64,000 bases of DNA from Flavihumibacter cheonanensis (GTDB lineage Bacteria > Bacteroidota > Bacteroidia > Chitinophagales > Chitinophagaceae), in contig NZ_JAKRWF010000007.1 in the NCBI RefSeq assembly GCF_022352215.1, positions 24,291-88,290 of the forward strand. The letters are read 5' to 3'. Each line of letters starts with the position of its first letter. The stretch's first letter is position 1. A program made the position numbers and the translations under genes. Positions 27,376 to 37,668 of this stretch are shown here, one piece after another. Under the pieces are notes generated by a model that saw only the letters and a program-made list of their open reading frames with translations, did not search any database and was not told the origin of the DNA.

Positions 27376-28728
27376 TTATTTAAGGTGAGGGCTTTGAAAG
27401 CCCAGTTTTTTAAGGCCTTTTTGCACTTCAGGGCAGGACATGAACAGTTTCCAAAGCAAGCCAGTCCGGTGATTTTCGATCATAACTATGATCGGTCCCT
27501 GGTCAATGGCAAGGTGGCTGGAAGCGTACCAGTTTTGTGTTTCATTGAAGGCATCTACAAAACCGTATTCTGACCAGATCTTATCACCCAATTGTTCATA
27601 AAAATGGCGAAGCGCCTGCATAGAATATTCGGATGTATAGGGAAATGCAGAAAGTGCTGCGGTAGGAGTGATCGTACCCTTATCATTGGTTGGTGAATGG
27701 GCATCATATCCATTGTATGTATCACTGGCGGTGAGACCCCAGGATTGTGGGCCATATCCTTTGAACTGATTGGGATTACGCACACAATGTTCCCGGTTGA
27801 TCAGGGTATGATTGCGATTTTGAATCCAGTAGTCTGCATAGCGATCCTTCAATCCACGTGGATCTAAACCCAGGAAGGAATAATGAGAAAAGAAAAGTGG
27901 TCCGCCAAAGTCAAACCCCAGGGGCAGTTCTATCCCATAAAACTCTTTGCCATTTTTAAAGAAATTGCTCTGAGCCCATCCATTGTGATAAACCGCGGGA
28001 GAAACCGGATAGCGATCTGCTGAGGCAGCCAGCACATACATGATCAGGCATTCATTAAAACCACGAACCGGAAAATTCATTGCCCATCCGTTATTAGGGC
28101 TCCAGTGCCAGTAGAGTACCTCCTGGTTATTGGTAAACCAGTTCCATTCGATATCATTCCAGAGCCAATTGATCCGGTTTCGGAGTTCCCCTTCAACCGG
28201 ATTATCTGCATTGAAGTATTGTCGTGCTGTCAACAGACCCTGGAACAGAAAAGAAGACTCTACCAGGTCGGCACCATCATCTTTGCGACTAAAGGGAATG
28301 GTTTTCCCTGTTTCACCATTCAGCCAGTGAGGGAAAACACCGTGATAGGAATCTGCTTTAGAAAGAAAGCGAACCATCTTAAGGAGGAATTTAGCAGCCG
28401 TATCACGTTGAATCCATTTTCTTTCAGTTGCCACAATCACTGCCATAATTCCGAAGCCCGTACCACCGGTTGTAACTACTTCACCACCATAATTAAACGA
28501 TTCGTTGCTGCGTTCCCGTGATAGTCCGGAAACCGGATGCGCAAAATCCCAGAAATAGCGAAAGGTTTGTTGCTGAACCAGATCGAGTAAAGCAGAATCG
28601 GAAAGATTCCGGGGTCGATCTGTTGCAGAAAAAGCTAGCGGTTTCGGTTGCTTTTTCTTTTGCGCATAGGCAACACTGTTGAAGGCGCCAATCAGGCAGC
28701 AGAAAAAAACAAAATGGCGGATTTTCAT
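27376..28728 (-). CDS. Glucoamylase-family protein, GH144-like (endo-beta-1,2-glucanase type), copy 1
   Basis: A signal peptide (FVFFCCLIGAFNSVAYAQ) is followed by the glycoamylase-type (alpha/alpha)6 domain. Landmarks are FRYFWDFAHPVSGLSRERSN, GGTGFGIMAVIVATER, FSRKDDGADLVESSFLFQGLLTA cut here as two stretches, and IDQGPIIVMIENHRTGL. GH144 was founded on an endo-beta-1,2-glucanase from Chitinophaga pinensis, the closest characterised type I know. It shares all these landmarks with the gene directly upstream, so the two are tandem paralogues. This copy has no extra domain. Confidence 0.85.
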   Translation of the reverse strand: MKIRHFVFFCCLIGAFNSVAYAQKKKQPKPLAFSATDRPRNLSDSALLDLVQQQTFRYFWDFAHPVSGLSRERSNESFNYGGEVVTTGGTGFGIMAVIVATERKWIQRDTAAKFLLKMVRFLSKADSYHGVFPHWLNGETGKTIPFSRKDDGADLVESSFLFQGLLTARQYFNADNPVEGELRNRINWLWNDIEWNWFTNNQEVLYWHWSPNNGWAMNFPVRGFNECLIMYVLAASADRYPVSPAVYHNGWAQSNFFKNGKEFYGIELPLGFDFGGPLFFSHYSFLGLDPRGLKDRYADYWIQNRNHTLINREHCVRNPNQFKGYGPQSWGLTASDTYNGYDAHSPTNDKGTITPTAALSAFPYTSEYSMQALRHFYEQLGDKIWSEYGFVDAFNETQNWYASSHLAIDQGPIIVMIENHRTGLLWKLFMSCPEVQKGLKKLGFQSPHLK

Positions 28729-28743
28729 CGCTGTTGTTTTAGG

Positions 28744-30408
28744 TTATAGATAGGGTGCAGTAAATCCCAGTTTACGCAGTGCGGCTTTTACTTCAGGTGC
28801 AGCTGAAAAAAGGTCCCAGCACAAACCGGTCCGATGGTTTTCAATCATCACAATTATCGGGGCCTGGTCAATGGCCAGGAAACTATCAGCAAACCAGGCA
28901 TTGTGAAGGGAGAATGCATCAATAAAACCGTACTCTTTAAAAAGTTTATCGCCAAGGACATAATAGTAAAACTTCAGAGCAGCCATTGATTCATCCGGCG
29001 TATAGGGAAAGGATGCGAGTGCTGCTGTTGGAGCAATTACACCCCGGTCGTTCTGTGGAGAACTGGCCGTATATCCATTTGGGATATCGCTGGCTGTTAG
29101 TCCCCATACACTGCCGCTGTATCCAAAAAACCGGTTCGGGTTTTGTATACTGTGCTGGTAATTAATTTTTGCATGCTGACGGTTCTGCACCTCATAATCA
29201 GCGTAGGCATCTTTAAGGCCTATCGGATTGATCCCCAAAAAGGAATAATGAGATAAAAACAGCGGACCACCATAAGGCTCACCCAGCGGCAAATTAATAC
29301 CATAATAGGATGCACCATTCTTCATGGCACCTTCCCTGGCCCATCCCTTATCATATACCTCTTTTGAGACCGGATGAGTTGGAGAACCGGCAGCCATCAC
29401 ATAGGTAACCAGGCATTCGTTCCAACCTCTGATGGGCAGGTTCATATCCCAGCCAAAATCAGGACTCCAGTGCCAGAAGAGAACATTTCCATTATTGCGC
29501 AGGAACCAGTCCCACTCAACTGCTTCATAGATTTCGGTTATACGCGACCGTAACTCAATTGCAGCCGGGGCGTTATCATCAAAGTATTCACGCGCGGTGA
29601 GCAGGCCCATGATAAGAAAAGAAGTTTCAACCAGGTCGGCACCATTGTCTTTCTGACTAAAGGGGATAGTTACCCCGGTTGCACCATTCATCCAATGTGC
29701 GAAAGCTCCATGATAGCGGGTGGCTTTGGTGCGTAAAAATTCAGTAATGGTTTGAATTCTTTCCAGCCCTTGTTGGCGTGTAATAAATCCGCGTTCTATC
29801 CCAACCAGCAGGGCCATAATGCCAAAGCCTGTACCACCGCTGGTTACCAGGTCTCCGGAACTGTTTCTTTCCCGGGCCATCCCACTAACGGGGTGACCAA
29901 AATCCCAGAAATACCGGAAGGTTTGTTCCTGAACTTTGGTAAGCAGTGCATCATCCGTAAGAGCTGGGAATTTGGAGGAGGAATCCAGCTTCGTTACAAA
30001 CTGCTGATCCACTGATGAAATAAAGTTTCCCCCGGATGCTGATTTCAAAGTAGTTGCCAGTTGAAGGCGGTGGAAAGTCAGGAAATCCAAATTGCCGGTT
30101 GGCTGGATTTTCAGGACTGAATCTTTTTGTTCAAGCACCACATTTGCAGCGATTGTCTGACCTGCTTTATTGGTCAGACTAACCGCGTTGGTTACACTGG
30201 AAGGCAGTACAGGTTCTGAAAAAACAATCCGGATCACCGGATTACGGCCCAGGTTATACCGGACCGAATTCCATTCCTCGCCGTCCAGCAGCAGCCGGTT
30301 TACCTTTAGTTGTTTGGGCACAACCGGTTCCGGCTTTTCTTCTTCAGACTTGGAGCAGGCTGTAAAAAGAACACCGAGGCAAACAGCATATAAAACAAAA
30401 AATCTCAT
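28744..30408 (-). CDS. Glucoamylase-family lipoprotein, GH144-like, with N-terminal Ig-like domain, copy 2
   Basis: A lipoprotein signal (VCLGVLFTACSKSEEE, lipobox Cys about residue 19) leads into a Big_5-like Ig domain (about 35-145, with NPVIRIVFSEPVLPSSV). The same catalytic domain as the neighbouring copy follows (FRYFWDFGHPVSGMARER, GGTGFGIMALLVGIER, LAIDQAPIIVMIENHRTGL). The lipid anchor suggests a surface or periplasm-facing membrane location, while the neighbour is soluble, so the pair may cut polymer outside and oligomers inside. The spacing of 15 bases indicates one operon. Confidence 0.87.
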   Translation of the reverse strand: MRFFVLYAVCLGVLFTACSKSEEEKPEPVVPKQLKVNRLLLDGEEWNSVRYNLGRNPVIRIVFSEPVLPSSVTNAVSLTNKAGQTIAANVVLEQKDSVLKIQPTGNLDFLTFHRLQLATTLKSASGGNFISSVDQQFVTKLDSSSKFPALTDDALLTKVQEQTFRYFWDFGHPVSGMARERNSSGDLVTSGGTGFGIMALLVGIERGFITRQQGLERIQTITEFLRTKATRYHGAFAHWMNGATGVTIPFSQKDNGADLVETSFLIMGLLTAREYFDDNAPAAIELRSRITEIYEAVEWDWFLRNNGNVLFWHWSPDFGWDMNLPIRGWNECLVTYVMAAGSPTHPVSKEVYDKGWAREGAMKNGASYYGINLPLGEPYGGPLFLSHYSFLGINPIGLKDAYADYEVQNRQHAKINYQHSIQNPNRFFGYSGSVWGLTASDIPNGYTASSPQNDRGVIAPTAALASFPYTPDESMAALKFYYYVLGDKLFKEYGFIDAFSLHNAWFADSFLAIDQAPIIVMIENHRTGLCWDLFSAAPEVKAALRKLGFTAPYL

Positions 30409-30420
30409 TCGTTTTCCAGA

Positions 30421-31866
30421 TTAATCCCACACAAAAGTTGTAACAGATCCGCCCTGTAAATTCACGGTTGCCAATTGTCCTTTGTATTTGATCGCGAAGG
30501 TTGAATTGCCGGGAGCTTCTCTCAGGAGGATCAATACTTTTTTCCCTTCGGGTGTAAGGAAAGCAACATTGTCCAGTCCGGGTGGAACATTACTATGAAT
30601 TCGCACGGATCCTGCAGGAACAAATTTGGCAGCATGACCTATAATATAATAGGAAACATTTTTCTGAACTGCTCCATTCTGAATAGTAAGTGCGCCTTTA
30701 CATTCTGTACAGCCACCGGGAGTATGAGGACCGAAACTGGCATCGTTTGCCAGGTTCCATTCGAGTGCCACTTTACTGTAATTGCGGGTGGTACCAATGA
30801 TCACATTTTTAATATGCCAGAAAAGATCGCCCTGGAACTCTCCTTTTGCACCGGTCCATTGTTCAGTAAAATAGAGGTTCTTATCCGGATGTGCATCACG
30901 TACGGTTTTCATTGCAGAAACCTCCCCGGCGTAGAGATGAAAGGCAGAACCATCTACATACTGTTTGGCCCCGGCATCATTCAGAATAGTAATCGGATAA
31001 TCCGGGCGATCCAGGTTATGGTCGTATATCACAATTTTAGTTGAAATATTCGCAGCTTTGAAAGCAGGACCAAGAGCATCCCGGATGAAATCACGTTGTT
31101 GTTCTGCCGACATAAAGAGGCTGGGATTATTACCCGGATGAAGCGGTTCATTTTGTGGCGTGATGGCATCGATGGTGATACCATGTGCTTTCATAGCCTG
31201 GATATACTTCACAAAATACTGCGCATAAACCTGGTGGTATTTGGTAAGCAGGCTGCCTCCTTTGGAATTGTTATTGTCTTTCATCCAGGTTGGAGGACTC
31301 CAGGGAGAACCCATGATTTTAATAGCCGGATTGATTGCCAGAATTTCTTTGAGAACCGGAATCAGGTTTTGTTCATCCCTGGCGGTAGAGAAAGAAGAAA
31401 GGTCTTCATCTGTTTCTCCTGCAGGGAGATCGCTGTAACTGAAAACCTCCGCATCCAGGTCAGATGCACCGATACTAATTCTCAGGTAGCTGACAGAAAT
31501 ACTGTTTTCATTTTTGCCAAACAGTTCCTGTAAAAGGGATGTGCGCTGCGCCTGTGGCAATTGCATCAGCAGATAAGCACTGCCACCGGTTAATGAATAA
31601 CCGAAACCATCCATGGTTTGAAACTGAACCGTACTGTCCACTTCTATGGTAGTAAGGTTATTATTGGTTGCAGAACTAAACTTTACCGAAGTGGGGAATT
31701 TTGCTAGCAGAGACAATTGATCTCCGCGCGTAACCCAATACGAAACTGTGGCGCCATCTGCAGGTTTAGGTTGCTCTTCCGGTGCTTTTTCTCCGGAGCA
31801 GTTTGACAGGGAACAGCTCATTAAAGAAACTAATAGTGCCAGAACAGTGAAATTCTTTTTTACCAT
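30421..31866 (-). CDS. GH30-family glycoside hydrolase, lipoprotein
   Basis: The N-terminus is a lipoprotein signal (TVLALLVSLMSCSLSNC) and the body is a GH30 (beta/alpha)8 barrel with a beta side domain. FQTMDGFGYSLTGGSAYLL opens the domain, the acid/base Glu is in ITPQNEPLH (about residue 240) and the nucleophile Glu in LYFTEQW (about 335). Family members include glucosylceramidases, xylanases and endo-beta-1,6-glucanases; the Bacteroidota type beside SusC/D and GH3 is most often a beta-1,6-glucanase. It would work with the GH144-like enzymes on a beta-glucan. Confidence 0.9.
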   Translation of the reverse strand: MVKKNFTVLALLVSLMSCSLSNCSGEKAPEEQPKPADGATVSYWVTRGDQLSLLAKFPTSVKFSSATNNNLTTIEVDSTVQFQTMDGFGYSLTGGSAYLLMQLPQAQRTSLLQELFGKNENSISVSYLRISIGASDLDAEVFSYSDLPAGETDEDLSSFSTARDEQNLIPVLKEILAINPAIKIMGSPWSPPTWMKDNNNSKGGSLLTKYHQVYAQYFVKYIQAMKAHGITIDAITPQNEPLHPGNNPSLFMSAEQQRDFIRDALGPAFKAANISTKIVIYDHNLDRPDYPITILNDAGAKQYVDGSAFHLYAGEVSAMKTVRDAHPDKNLYFTEQWTGAKGEFQGDLFWHIKNVIIGTTRNYSKVALEWNLANDASFGPHTPGGCTECKGALTIQNGAVQKNVSYYIIGHAAKFVPAGSVRIHSNVPPGLDNVAFLTPEGKKVLILLREAPGNSTFAIKYKGQLATVNLQGGSVTTFVWD

Positions 31867-31871
31867 CGCAT

Positions 31872-34800
31872 TTAATTTGAAAAGTCAAAAATTAATGGGG
31901 ACTGGTTATTTCTTACCACAACCAGTCTTTTTTTATTTCCGGGTGATCGAAGCCATTGAAGATCGCGCACTTCACCAGGAAAATGTGTAATCGGGAGCGA
32001 AGTACCATCCATTGCAAAAATGATGGGGTTAAGCGCATCATATCGACCTTCATAGGGTGTGACATTGTAAAAATTTCCGGCAGCGATAAAATTTTTTCCC
32101 GACCCCTCCATTTGTGCAAATGCAAAAATTGGTGCCAGTTGAAGAGAAGCGGGCAAATCAGATCGGGTAAACGCACCTTTGCCATTTGAGATAAAAACAG
32201 AGTTGCCAAGCACCTCCGCCTTCTGTTCTATATAATCAGTGAACAGGTCGTAGAGTATGAAGTCTACTGTTTTACCCGCCACTTCGCCATAGGTCAGATA
32301 GGCTTTCTTAAGGACTGGTAAAGCCCGCTCCAATTCATCTTTGGCGAGAAAAGGATATTCTTTTCCATCCATGGTATAGGCCATCACCTGTTCAATGCTT
32401 CCATTTTTATCAAAGTCTTTTATGTAAAGCTTTAGAGGACCATTTTTCCCAGCATACAACTTGGAATTATGTCCCCAGTTACCAGCGAGAATATCCGTTT
32501 GACCGTCTCCGTTAGTATCAGTAAGGAAAATGGATTGCCATAAACCCGTAGACCCTGGAATAGGTTCGCGGGTAAGTTTGCCGGAATTATTTTTCGCGAT
32601 AATCACCGGCATCCACTCACCAGCTACAATCAATTCCGGGTAGCCATCTTTATTCAGATCAGCAAAGGAAGCAGAGGTAACCATGCCGATGTTCTCACCA
32701 TCAAAAATGGATTTATTGGCGATGGAAAATTTTCCCTTACCATCATTCAATAACAGATAGGAATGATGTGGAACTCCGTACTGGCGGGCATTGGCCAGTA
32801 CACCAACAAAAATATCCTGGTCGCCATCTTTATCAATATCAGCAGCAGTAACAGCGCCTTTATTAAATCGTACGGGAGGAAGTGCAGTAGTATCCAGTTT
32901 GAAAACACCTTTGCCCTGGTTGATATACAAGCGATCCTGCAAACCCGGGTTATTGTCTTCCAGTTCATTACCACCAATTGCGATATAGAGATCCGGTTGT
33001 CCGTCGGTGTTAGCATCAAAAAAAATCGCATCCACTTCTTCCTGGGCAGCAAAGGGCTGAAAGAGATCTGCCTGTCTTGATTCAAATCCACCAGTTGCTG
33101 TTTGCATGAGAAGGGCACCTGGCTGTCCGGCTGCTCCGGTTATATATGCATCATCCAGGCCATCGCCATTCAGATCTGCAATTGCCATTTTAGGTCCGCG
33201 TGTGGAGAGCCCATGTGGTATCAGGTATTGTACATTATGATCTACAAATGCGTTCTCCCTGTGCTGGAAAGGAATGCTTGAAGTGGCTGGCTGAAACGGA
33301 TCAACTGCAGGATTAAAGTAAGTTGTATAGTCAAATTTTCCGGAAGCATTTAACTGATCCAGCTCGATGGTTTGGTTAGCAGTGAACGCCGTTAGTACCT
33401 GGAATTGCTGATCTGGCCATATCACCAGTAAGCTATCGATTTTTCCAATGGAGTCAAGACCAACAACCCAGCGGGTATCGGAGGAGGATTGAAAGCCACG
33501 GGTAGGTATAATTTCCTGCAACTGGAGCTTGCCGGAATGGAATGCATACAAGCGGGCACCAATACCTTTGGAATTCAGTCCCTCTCCTCTTGTTTTGAAT
33601 CGCAGGTATTGTTTAGGTTGCTGATTGTTTTTGAGCAGGACTGCCTTTTCATTTATGGCATTGATAAGGATATCCAGATCACCATCATTATCCAGATCTG
33701 CATAAGCTGCTCCGGTATAATATCCTTTCAGATTCGATGTGCCCCAGGTTTTTGAAACCTCTTCAAATAAACCGGAGCCGGAATTGCGGAAGAAGAAAGG
33801 ATGGGTAGCACCATCGGGCATCGCTTTGATGACTTCATCATCGTAGGCATCTGTACCACTGAGATTTTGGTTGCGCTCCATGGCACTAACAAAACGTACA
33901 TAGTCAAGATCAACCGGGCGTTTCAGGATGCCGCTGCTGATAAAAAGATCTTTATTGCCATCCCCATTGAAGTCGGCCAGCAAGGGGCTCCAGCTCCAGT
34001 CAGTAGCAAACACGCCGGCCTGTAGTGCCTGATCGCTGAAACTTTTTCCAGCTCCATTATTAATTTGTAAAACATTTCTGGAGAATTGGTGCTGGTAGCC
34101 ATTGCGTTCGAGCTTCAGTTTATAGATATCCGGATTTTCATCACTGCCATAGGTTTTGAGCGTTTTTTCATCGGGAGGCAGCATATCAACCGTAACCAGA
34201 TCTACCTGGCCGTCATTGTTCAGATCTGCAGCATCATTGCCCATACTGAAGCGGCTGTAGTGTCGAAAATGTTCAGCACCTGCTTCTGTAAAACCACCCT
34301 GCTGGTTGTTGAGGTAGTAGTAATCGTTTTCATGAAAATCGTTTCCAACATAAATATCCGGCCAGCCATCATTATTAAAATCGGAGATAGCTAACCCCAA
34401 TCCATAACCGAGTTTGCTTTGATAGATGCCTACGCTTGCAGAAACATCTGTGAAGGAATGTTTGCCTTCGCTGAGCTCATTACGATAAAGGCGGTCGCCG
34501 GCAAGGGGATCAGGTTTTCTTCTGTTGGAGGTATCGATTATATTACTATGAGGTTGTTTGGAATGATTCAGGAGATAACAATCGAGATCGCCATCGCGGT
34601 CATAATCAAAAAAGGCGGCCTGTGTGGAGAGGCCGGAAAAATCCAGGCCATAGGCAGCTGCGGATTCCTGGAACTGATTGTTTCCTTTATTGATGTAAAG
34701 CTGATTTTTACCGGTAAGCTGAAAAGATCCGGCAACTGCACAAACATAGATATCGAGAAAACCATCGCCATTGACATCTGCCATAGTAACACCTGAGTGC

Positions 34801-35162
34801 CAGTCGCCGGTACCAGCCACACCAGCGCTTTCGGTAATATCTTCAAACTGCAGGTTACCCTTGTTCAGGTAAAGGCGATTGCCCCCCTTTTTATTGGCAG
34901 TGAAATAAATATCGGGCAGGTCATCGTTGTTGATGTCACCAATTGCCACCCCACCACCATTGTAGTAATAGAGATAATAGAGAATATTAAGCCGTTCTCT
35001 TTTTTCCAGGTTGTTAGCAAAATCAATATTGGAGTCAGCGGCGGACAGGATGGAGAACTGGGTTGATTCCTGCTTACATCCGGACAGCAAGCTGAGAGAA
35101 AACAGGCCAGCAAGCAAAGCAGAAAAACATCGGGAAGAAATAATATGGCGAGCGGAATTCAT
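31872..35162 (-). CDS. FG-GAP/VCBS-repeat lipoprotein with ASPIC/UnbV domain (CRTAC1-like)
   Basis: The ATG at 35162 gives a lipoprotein signal ending SLSLLSGCK; an upstream TTG at 35192 lies inside a hairpin. The 1096-residue protein has many FG-GAP-type repeats with Ca-binding motifs (DINNDDLPDIYF, DVNGDGFLDIYV, DFNGDGNKDLFI, DLDNDGDLDILI). An ASPIC/UnbV segment lies in the middle (about 505-590, KGIGARLYAF) and a second propeller follows. Such surface proteins are frequent in Bacteroidota SusC/D loci and are thought to bind glycans or form a scaffold. No catalytic site is seen. Confidence 0.87.
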   Translation of the reverse strand: MNSARHIISSRCFSALLAGLFSLSLLSGCKQESTQFSILSAADSNIDFANNLEKRERLNILYYLYYYNGGGVAIGDINNDDLPDIYFTANKKGGNRLYLNKGNLQFEDITESAGVAGTGDWHSGVTMADVNGDGFLDIYVCAVAGSFQLTGKNQLYINKGNNQFQESAAAYGLDFSGLSTQAAFFDYDRDGDLDCYLLNHSKQPHSNIIDTSNRRKPDPLAGDRLYRNELSEGKHSFTDVSASVGIYQSKLGYGLGLAISDFNNDGWPDIYVGNDFHENDYYYLNNQQGGFTEAGAEHFRHYSRFSMGNDAADLNNDGQVDLVTVDMLPPDEKTLKTYGSDENPDIYKLKLERNGYQHQFSRNVLQINNGAGKSFSDQALQAGVFATDWSWSPLLADFNGDGNKDLFISSGILKRPVDLDYVRFVSAMERNQNLSGTDAYDDEVIKAMPDGATHPFFFRNSGSGLFEEVSKTWGTSNLKGYYTGAAYADLDNDGDLDILINAINEKAVLLKNNQQPKQYLRFKTRGEGLNSKGIGARLYAFHSGKLQLQEIIPTRGFQSSSDTRWVVGLDSIGKIDSLLVIWPDQQFQVLTAFTANQTIELDQLNASGKFDYTTYFNPAVDPFQPATSSIPFQHRENAFVDHNVQYLIPHGLSTRGPKMAIADLNGDGLDDAYITGAAGQPGALLMQTATGGFESRQADLFQPFAAQEEVDAIFFDANTDGQPDLYIAIGGNELEDNNPGLQDRLYINQGKGVFKLDTTALPPVRFNKGAVTAADIDKDGDQDIFVGVLANARQYGVPHHSYLLLNDGKGKFSIANKSIFDGENIGMVTSASFADLNKDGYPELIVAGEWMPVIIAKNNSGKLTREPIPGSTGLWQSIFLTDTNGDGQTDILAGNWGHNSKLYAGKNGPLKLYIKDFDKNGSIEQVMAYTMDGKEYPFLAKDELERALPVLKKAYLTYGEVAGKTVDFILYDLFTDYIEQKAEVLGNSVFISNGKGAFTRSDLPASLQLAPIFAFAQMEGSGKNFIAAGNFYNVTPYEGRYDALNPIIFAMDGTSLPITHFPGEVRDLQWLRSPGNKKRLVVVRNNQSPLIFDFSN

Positions 35163-35175
35163 GAGCTTTATGATA

Positions 35176-35212
35176 AAGAGGGGCTGAAACAATTCCTTGA
35201 TCAGCCCCTCTT
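35176..35212 (-). terminator. Internal terminator or attenuator of the polysaccharide locus
   Basis: A perfect 12-bp stem (AAGAGGGGCTGA 35176-35187 with TCAGCCCCTCTT 35201-35212) with a 13-base loop lies between the LamG gene and the FG-GAP gene. On the minus strand it is followed by TATCATAAAG, a short weak tail. It could lower expression of the downstream enzymes relative to SusC/SusD. Confidence 0.6.
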
Positions 35213-35242
35213 ATATGCGAATACAAAGCCTTAACTACTGTA

Positions 35243-36112
35243 TTATTTTTTAGAATTGAAAAGGGCCTGCACTTCTGCTGCTGAAATAGCATCACCATAC
35301 AGCCTTACCTGGTCAAGTTCACCTTTCCAGGAAGAAGAGAGCCAGTCATCGGAATCCAGGTTATTACCCGGACCATTACCAATTCTCATTTCTGTGATAT
35401 GGTCATTTGCAAAATTGATGGCACCATGGTTATTCCAGGTGCGAACTTTTGGATTCGCAACTCCATCCAGGTAGAGGGTCATGCCACTGGTAGCCTGGTC
35501 ATATACCAAAGCAATATGATGCCATTGGTTATCCAGCATACCGGGAATAACATCCGCATTTTCCCAGGTGAACCAATTGTCTGCCTTGTTTTTGTCGGCA
35601 GTCATCACTTTAACAGCACAACCGGCATTGTTGCCTTCGATGATAACAAACATGCTCGCAACAGACCAGTGTGCGTTAGCTACATCTGCCCGGAAACTAA
35701 TCGGGTATTCAGGACCGTTACCACCTTTGTTGTTTTTCGTTTGTCCATCGCGTTTATACCAGAAAGAGATGGTGAAACTTTTAGCGGTTTGAGCAAAGTC
35801 GTTGGGCTTGGCGTATTTGATAAATTTCATCGCCTCCCCCTTAACACCTTTACCACTAACGCCATCCACTGCAGTAAGGGGATTATCTGCCGCAAAGTTG
35901 GCACGAATGCTATCCACTGCATTCATCAGGGGATTATCGGTTGTGCCATCAAAAGCTGCATAAAACTTAAGCGGGCCACCCGGAGGGTTGGAATCCTCGG
36001 GGTATTCACGCCATGCGGGTTCGGTACTTTTCTGGCAGGATGCCAGGATCACCGCAGACCCGGCAATAGCCAGGCTGCGACGAAACCATTTATTTAAAAG
36101 TATTGTAGTCAT
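35243..36112 (-). CDS. LamG/concanavalin A-like surface lipoprotein
   Basis: A lipoprotein signal (SLAIAGSAVILASCQKS) is followed by a LamG-type jelly-roll domain from about residue 45. Its landmarks are LKFYAAFDGTTDNPL, AKSFTISFWYKRDG, WHHIALVYDQATSGMTLYLDG and the closing GELDQVRLYGDAISAAEVQALF. These domains bind glycans. Directly after SusD it probably is the surface glycan-binding protein of the locus (SusE/SGBP position). It is 289 residues, a single-domain size. Confidence 0.87.
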   Translation of the reverse strand: MTTILLNKWFRRSLAIAGSAVILASCQKSTEPAWREYPEDSNPPGGPLKFYAAFDGTTDNPLMNAVDSIRANFAADNPLTAVDGVSGKGVKGEAMKFIKYAKPNDFAQTAKSFTISFWYKRDGQTKNNKGGNGPEYPISFRADVANAHWSVASMFVIIEGNNAGCAVKVMTADKNKADNWFTWENADVIPGMLDNQWHHIALVYDQATSGMTLYLDGVANPKVRTWNNHGAINFANDHITEMRIGNGPGNNLDSDDWLSSSWKGELDQVRLYGDAISAAEVQALFNSKK

Positions 36113-36141
36113 ACTTCAGGTTTTAAATCGGTGAAAACAAA

Positions 36142-37650
36142 TCAATAATTCGGGTTCTGGATCAGGATGCCACCAGAAAAATCGATCGCAGATTGAGGAA
36201 TCGGGTAGTATTGATGTCTTGGCTGATAACCTTGCGGGCCAAGCACCTGTTCTGCCAATCCCCAGCGAACCAGGTCGTAGAAGCGTTCTCCTTCCATGGC
36301 CAGCTCAACCCTTCTTTCCTGCTGGATCGCTGTACGCATCTGGTTTTTGCTGGTGAAAGCAATATTGGGCAGCACTGCCGCATTATTACCTCTTGCCCTG
36401 GCCCTGATCTGGTTTACATACTGCACCGCTTTTGCTTCATTCGCTGCGCCACCAATTTCATTGGCAGCTTCTGCAGCCATCAGCAGTACATCCGCGTAAC
36501 GAAGGATGGGCTGGTTAAGCCAACCATTTTGTCTGTTACTGGTTGCCAATTGTACATCTGGTTCCGGATATACTTTTTTATTCCAATACAAACGTGGAAT
36601 AGAAGGAAATGCCGGAACAGTTTTTCCATACAATCCATCATCCTGACCGGAAAACAGGATGGTAGCGTTCTTACGTGGATCTCCTGCTTCATATGCATTT
36701 ACCAGGTTTTCAGTAGGTGTATTCCAACCCCATCCGAGATCCCATTCAGCAGCGCCACGAACACCCTGGGCAATACCGTACCAGGAGAAATAATTATCTG
36801 TATTATTCGCACCAATGGAGGATTGAATTTCCCAGATGGATTCCTTACTGTTTTCTCCTCTGGTTGTAAATAATTGCTGGTAATTGGGGAAGAGTTCGTA
36901 TCTGCCGGAATTAATCACCTGTTCTGCATAGCTTAAAGCACCTGCCCAGTCTTTCCGGTACAACAGTGTTTTTGCAGTCAGTGCCTGCGCTGCACCCTGT
37001 GTCAAACGTCCGACAAATTGTGCAGGCCATTCAACAGGAAGATTCGCTCGTGCAAATTCCAGGTCTGAATCAATCAATGCATAAATTTCAGCAACTGAAG
37101 ATTTAGGAACTTTCGAATCTTCCGGATTATACACACGGAAATCGATCTTGGGAACTTCACCAAAAGCACGAACCAGATCAAAGTAAGCATAGGCGCGGAA
37201 CATCCTGGCTTCTGCAATATTTACCAATGATGCAGGATCATTCGCATTGAGTGAATCAGCCAATTGAAGGGCTGTATTCGCCTGACCAATCAGTACATAG
37301 TGCTGATCCCAATAGGTTGTGGAAGACCAGTGGTCTTTTGCATATTGGAATTGGTCATAAATCACACCCCAGTCGGCACCATCGGAAGGGCTACTTCCTT
37401 TTTCAGAATCATCTGACCTGAAGTTATTCATACCCAGCCAGGGAATGCCACCGAATCCTTGTCCGGCTACATCTCCATTTCGAATGGCACCATACAGGCC
37501 ATAGATCTGGCCTTCTATACCACCTTGTGTAAGGTCATCGAGGGTGGCTGTAAGTGGTTTTCTGTCCAGGAATTTTGAACAGCCAGCCAGTATTAGCAGG
37601 ATTGGTAAACCAACCAGTACAGCCCTCATTGCATTCTTTTTATATGTCAT
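36142..37650 (-). CDS. susD: SusD/RagB family outer-membrane nutrient-binding lipoprotein
   Basis: The N-terminus has a lipoprotein signal (VGLPILLILAGCSKFLDRKPL). The SusD fold with TPR-like helices follows (ALQLADSLNANDPASLVNIAEARMFRAYAYFDLVRAFG is the classical segment, read here in parts), as does the C-terminal LQERR-type region (RRVELAMEGERFYDLVRWG). SusD caps the SusC barrel and captures oligosaccharides at the cell surface. It follows SusC by 18 bases. The substrate is inferred only from the hydrolases. Confidence 0.96.
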   Translation of the reverse strand: MTYKKNAMRAVLVGLPILLILAGCSKFLDRKPLTATLDDLTQGGIEGQIYGLYGAIRNGDVAGQGFGGIPWLGMNNFRSDDSEKGSSPSDGADWGVIYDQFQYAKDHWSSTTYWDQHYVLIGQANTALQLADSLNANDPASLVNIAEARMFRAYAYFDLVRAFGEVPKIDFRVYNPEDSKVPKSSVAEIYALIDSDLEFARANLPVEWPAQFVGRLTQGAAQALTAKTLLYRKDWAGALSYAEQVINSGRYELFPNYQQLFTTRGENSKESIWEIQSSIGANNTDNYFSWYGIAQGVRGAAEWDLGWGWNTPTENLVNAYEAGDPRKNATILFSGQDDGLYGKTVPAFPSIPRLYWNKKVYPEPDVQLATSNRQNGWLNQPILRYADVLLMAAEAANEIGGAANEAKAVQYVNQIRARARGNNAAVLPNIAFTSKNQMRTAIQQERRVELAMEGERFYDLVRWGLAEQVLGPQGYQPRHQYYPIPQSAIDFSGGILIQNPNY

Positions 37651-37668
37651 AGCTGTAAGATTTTTTGA

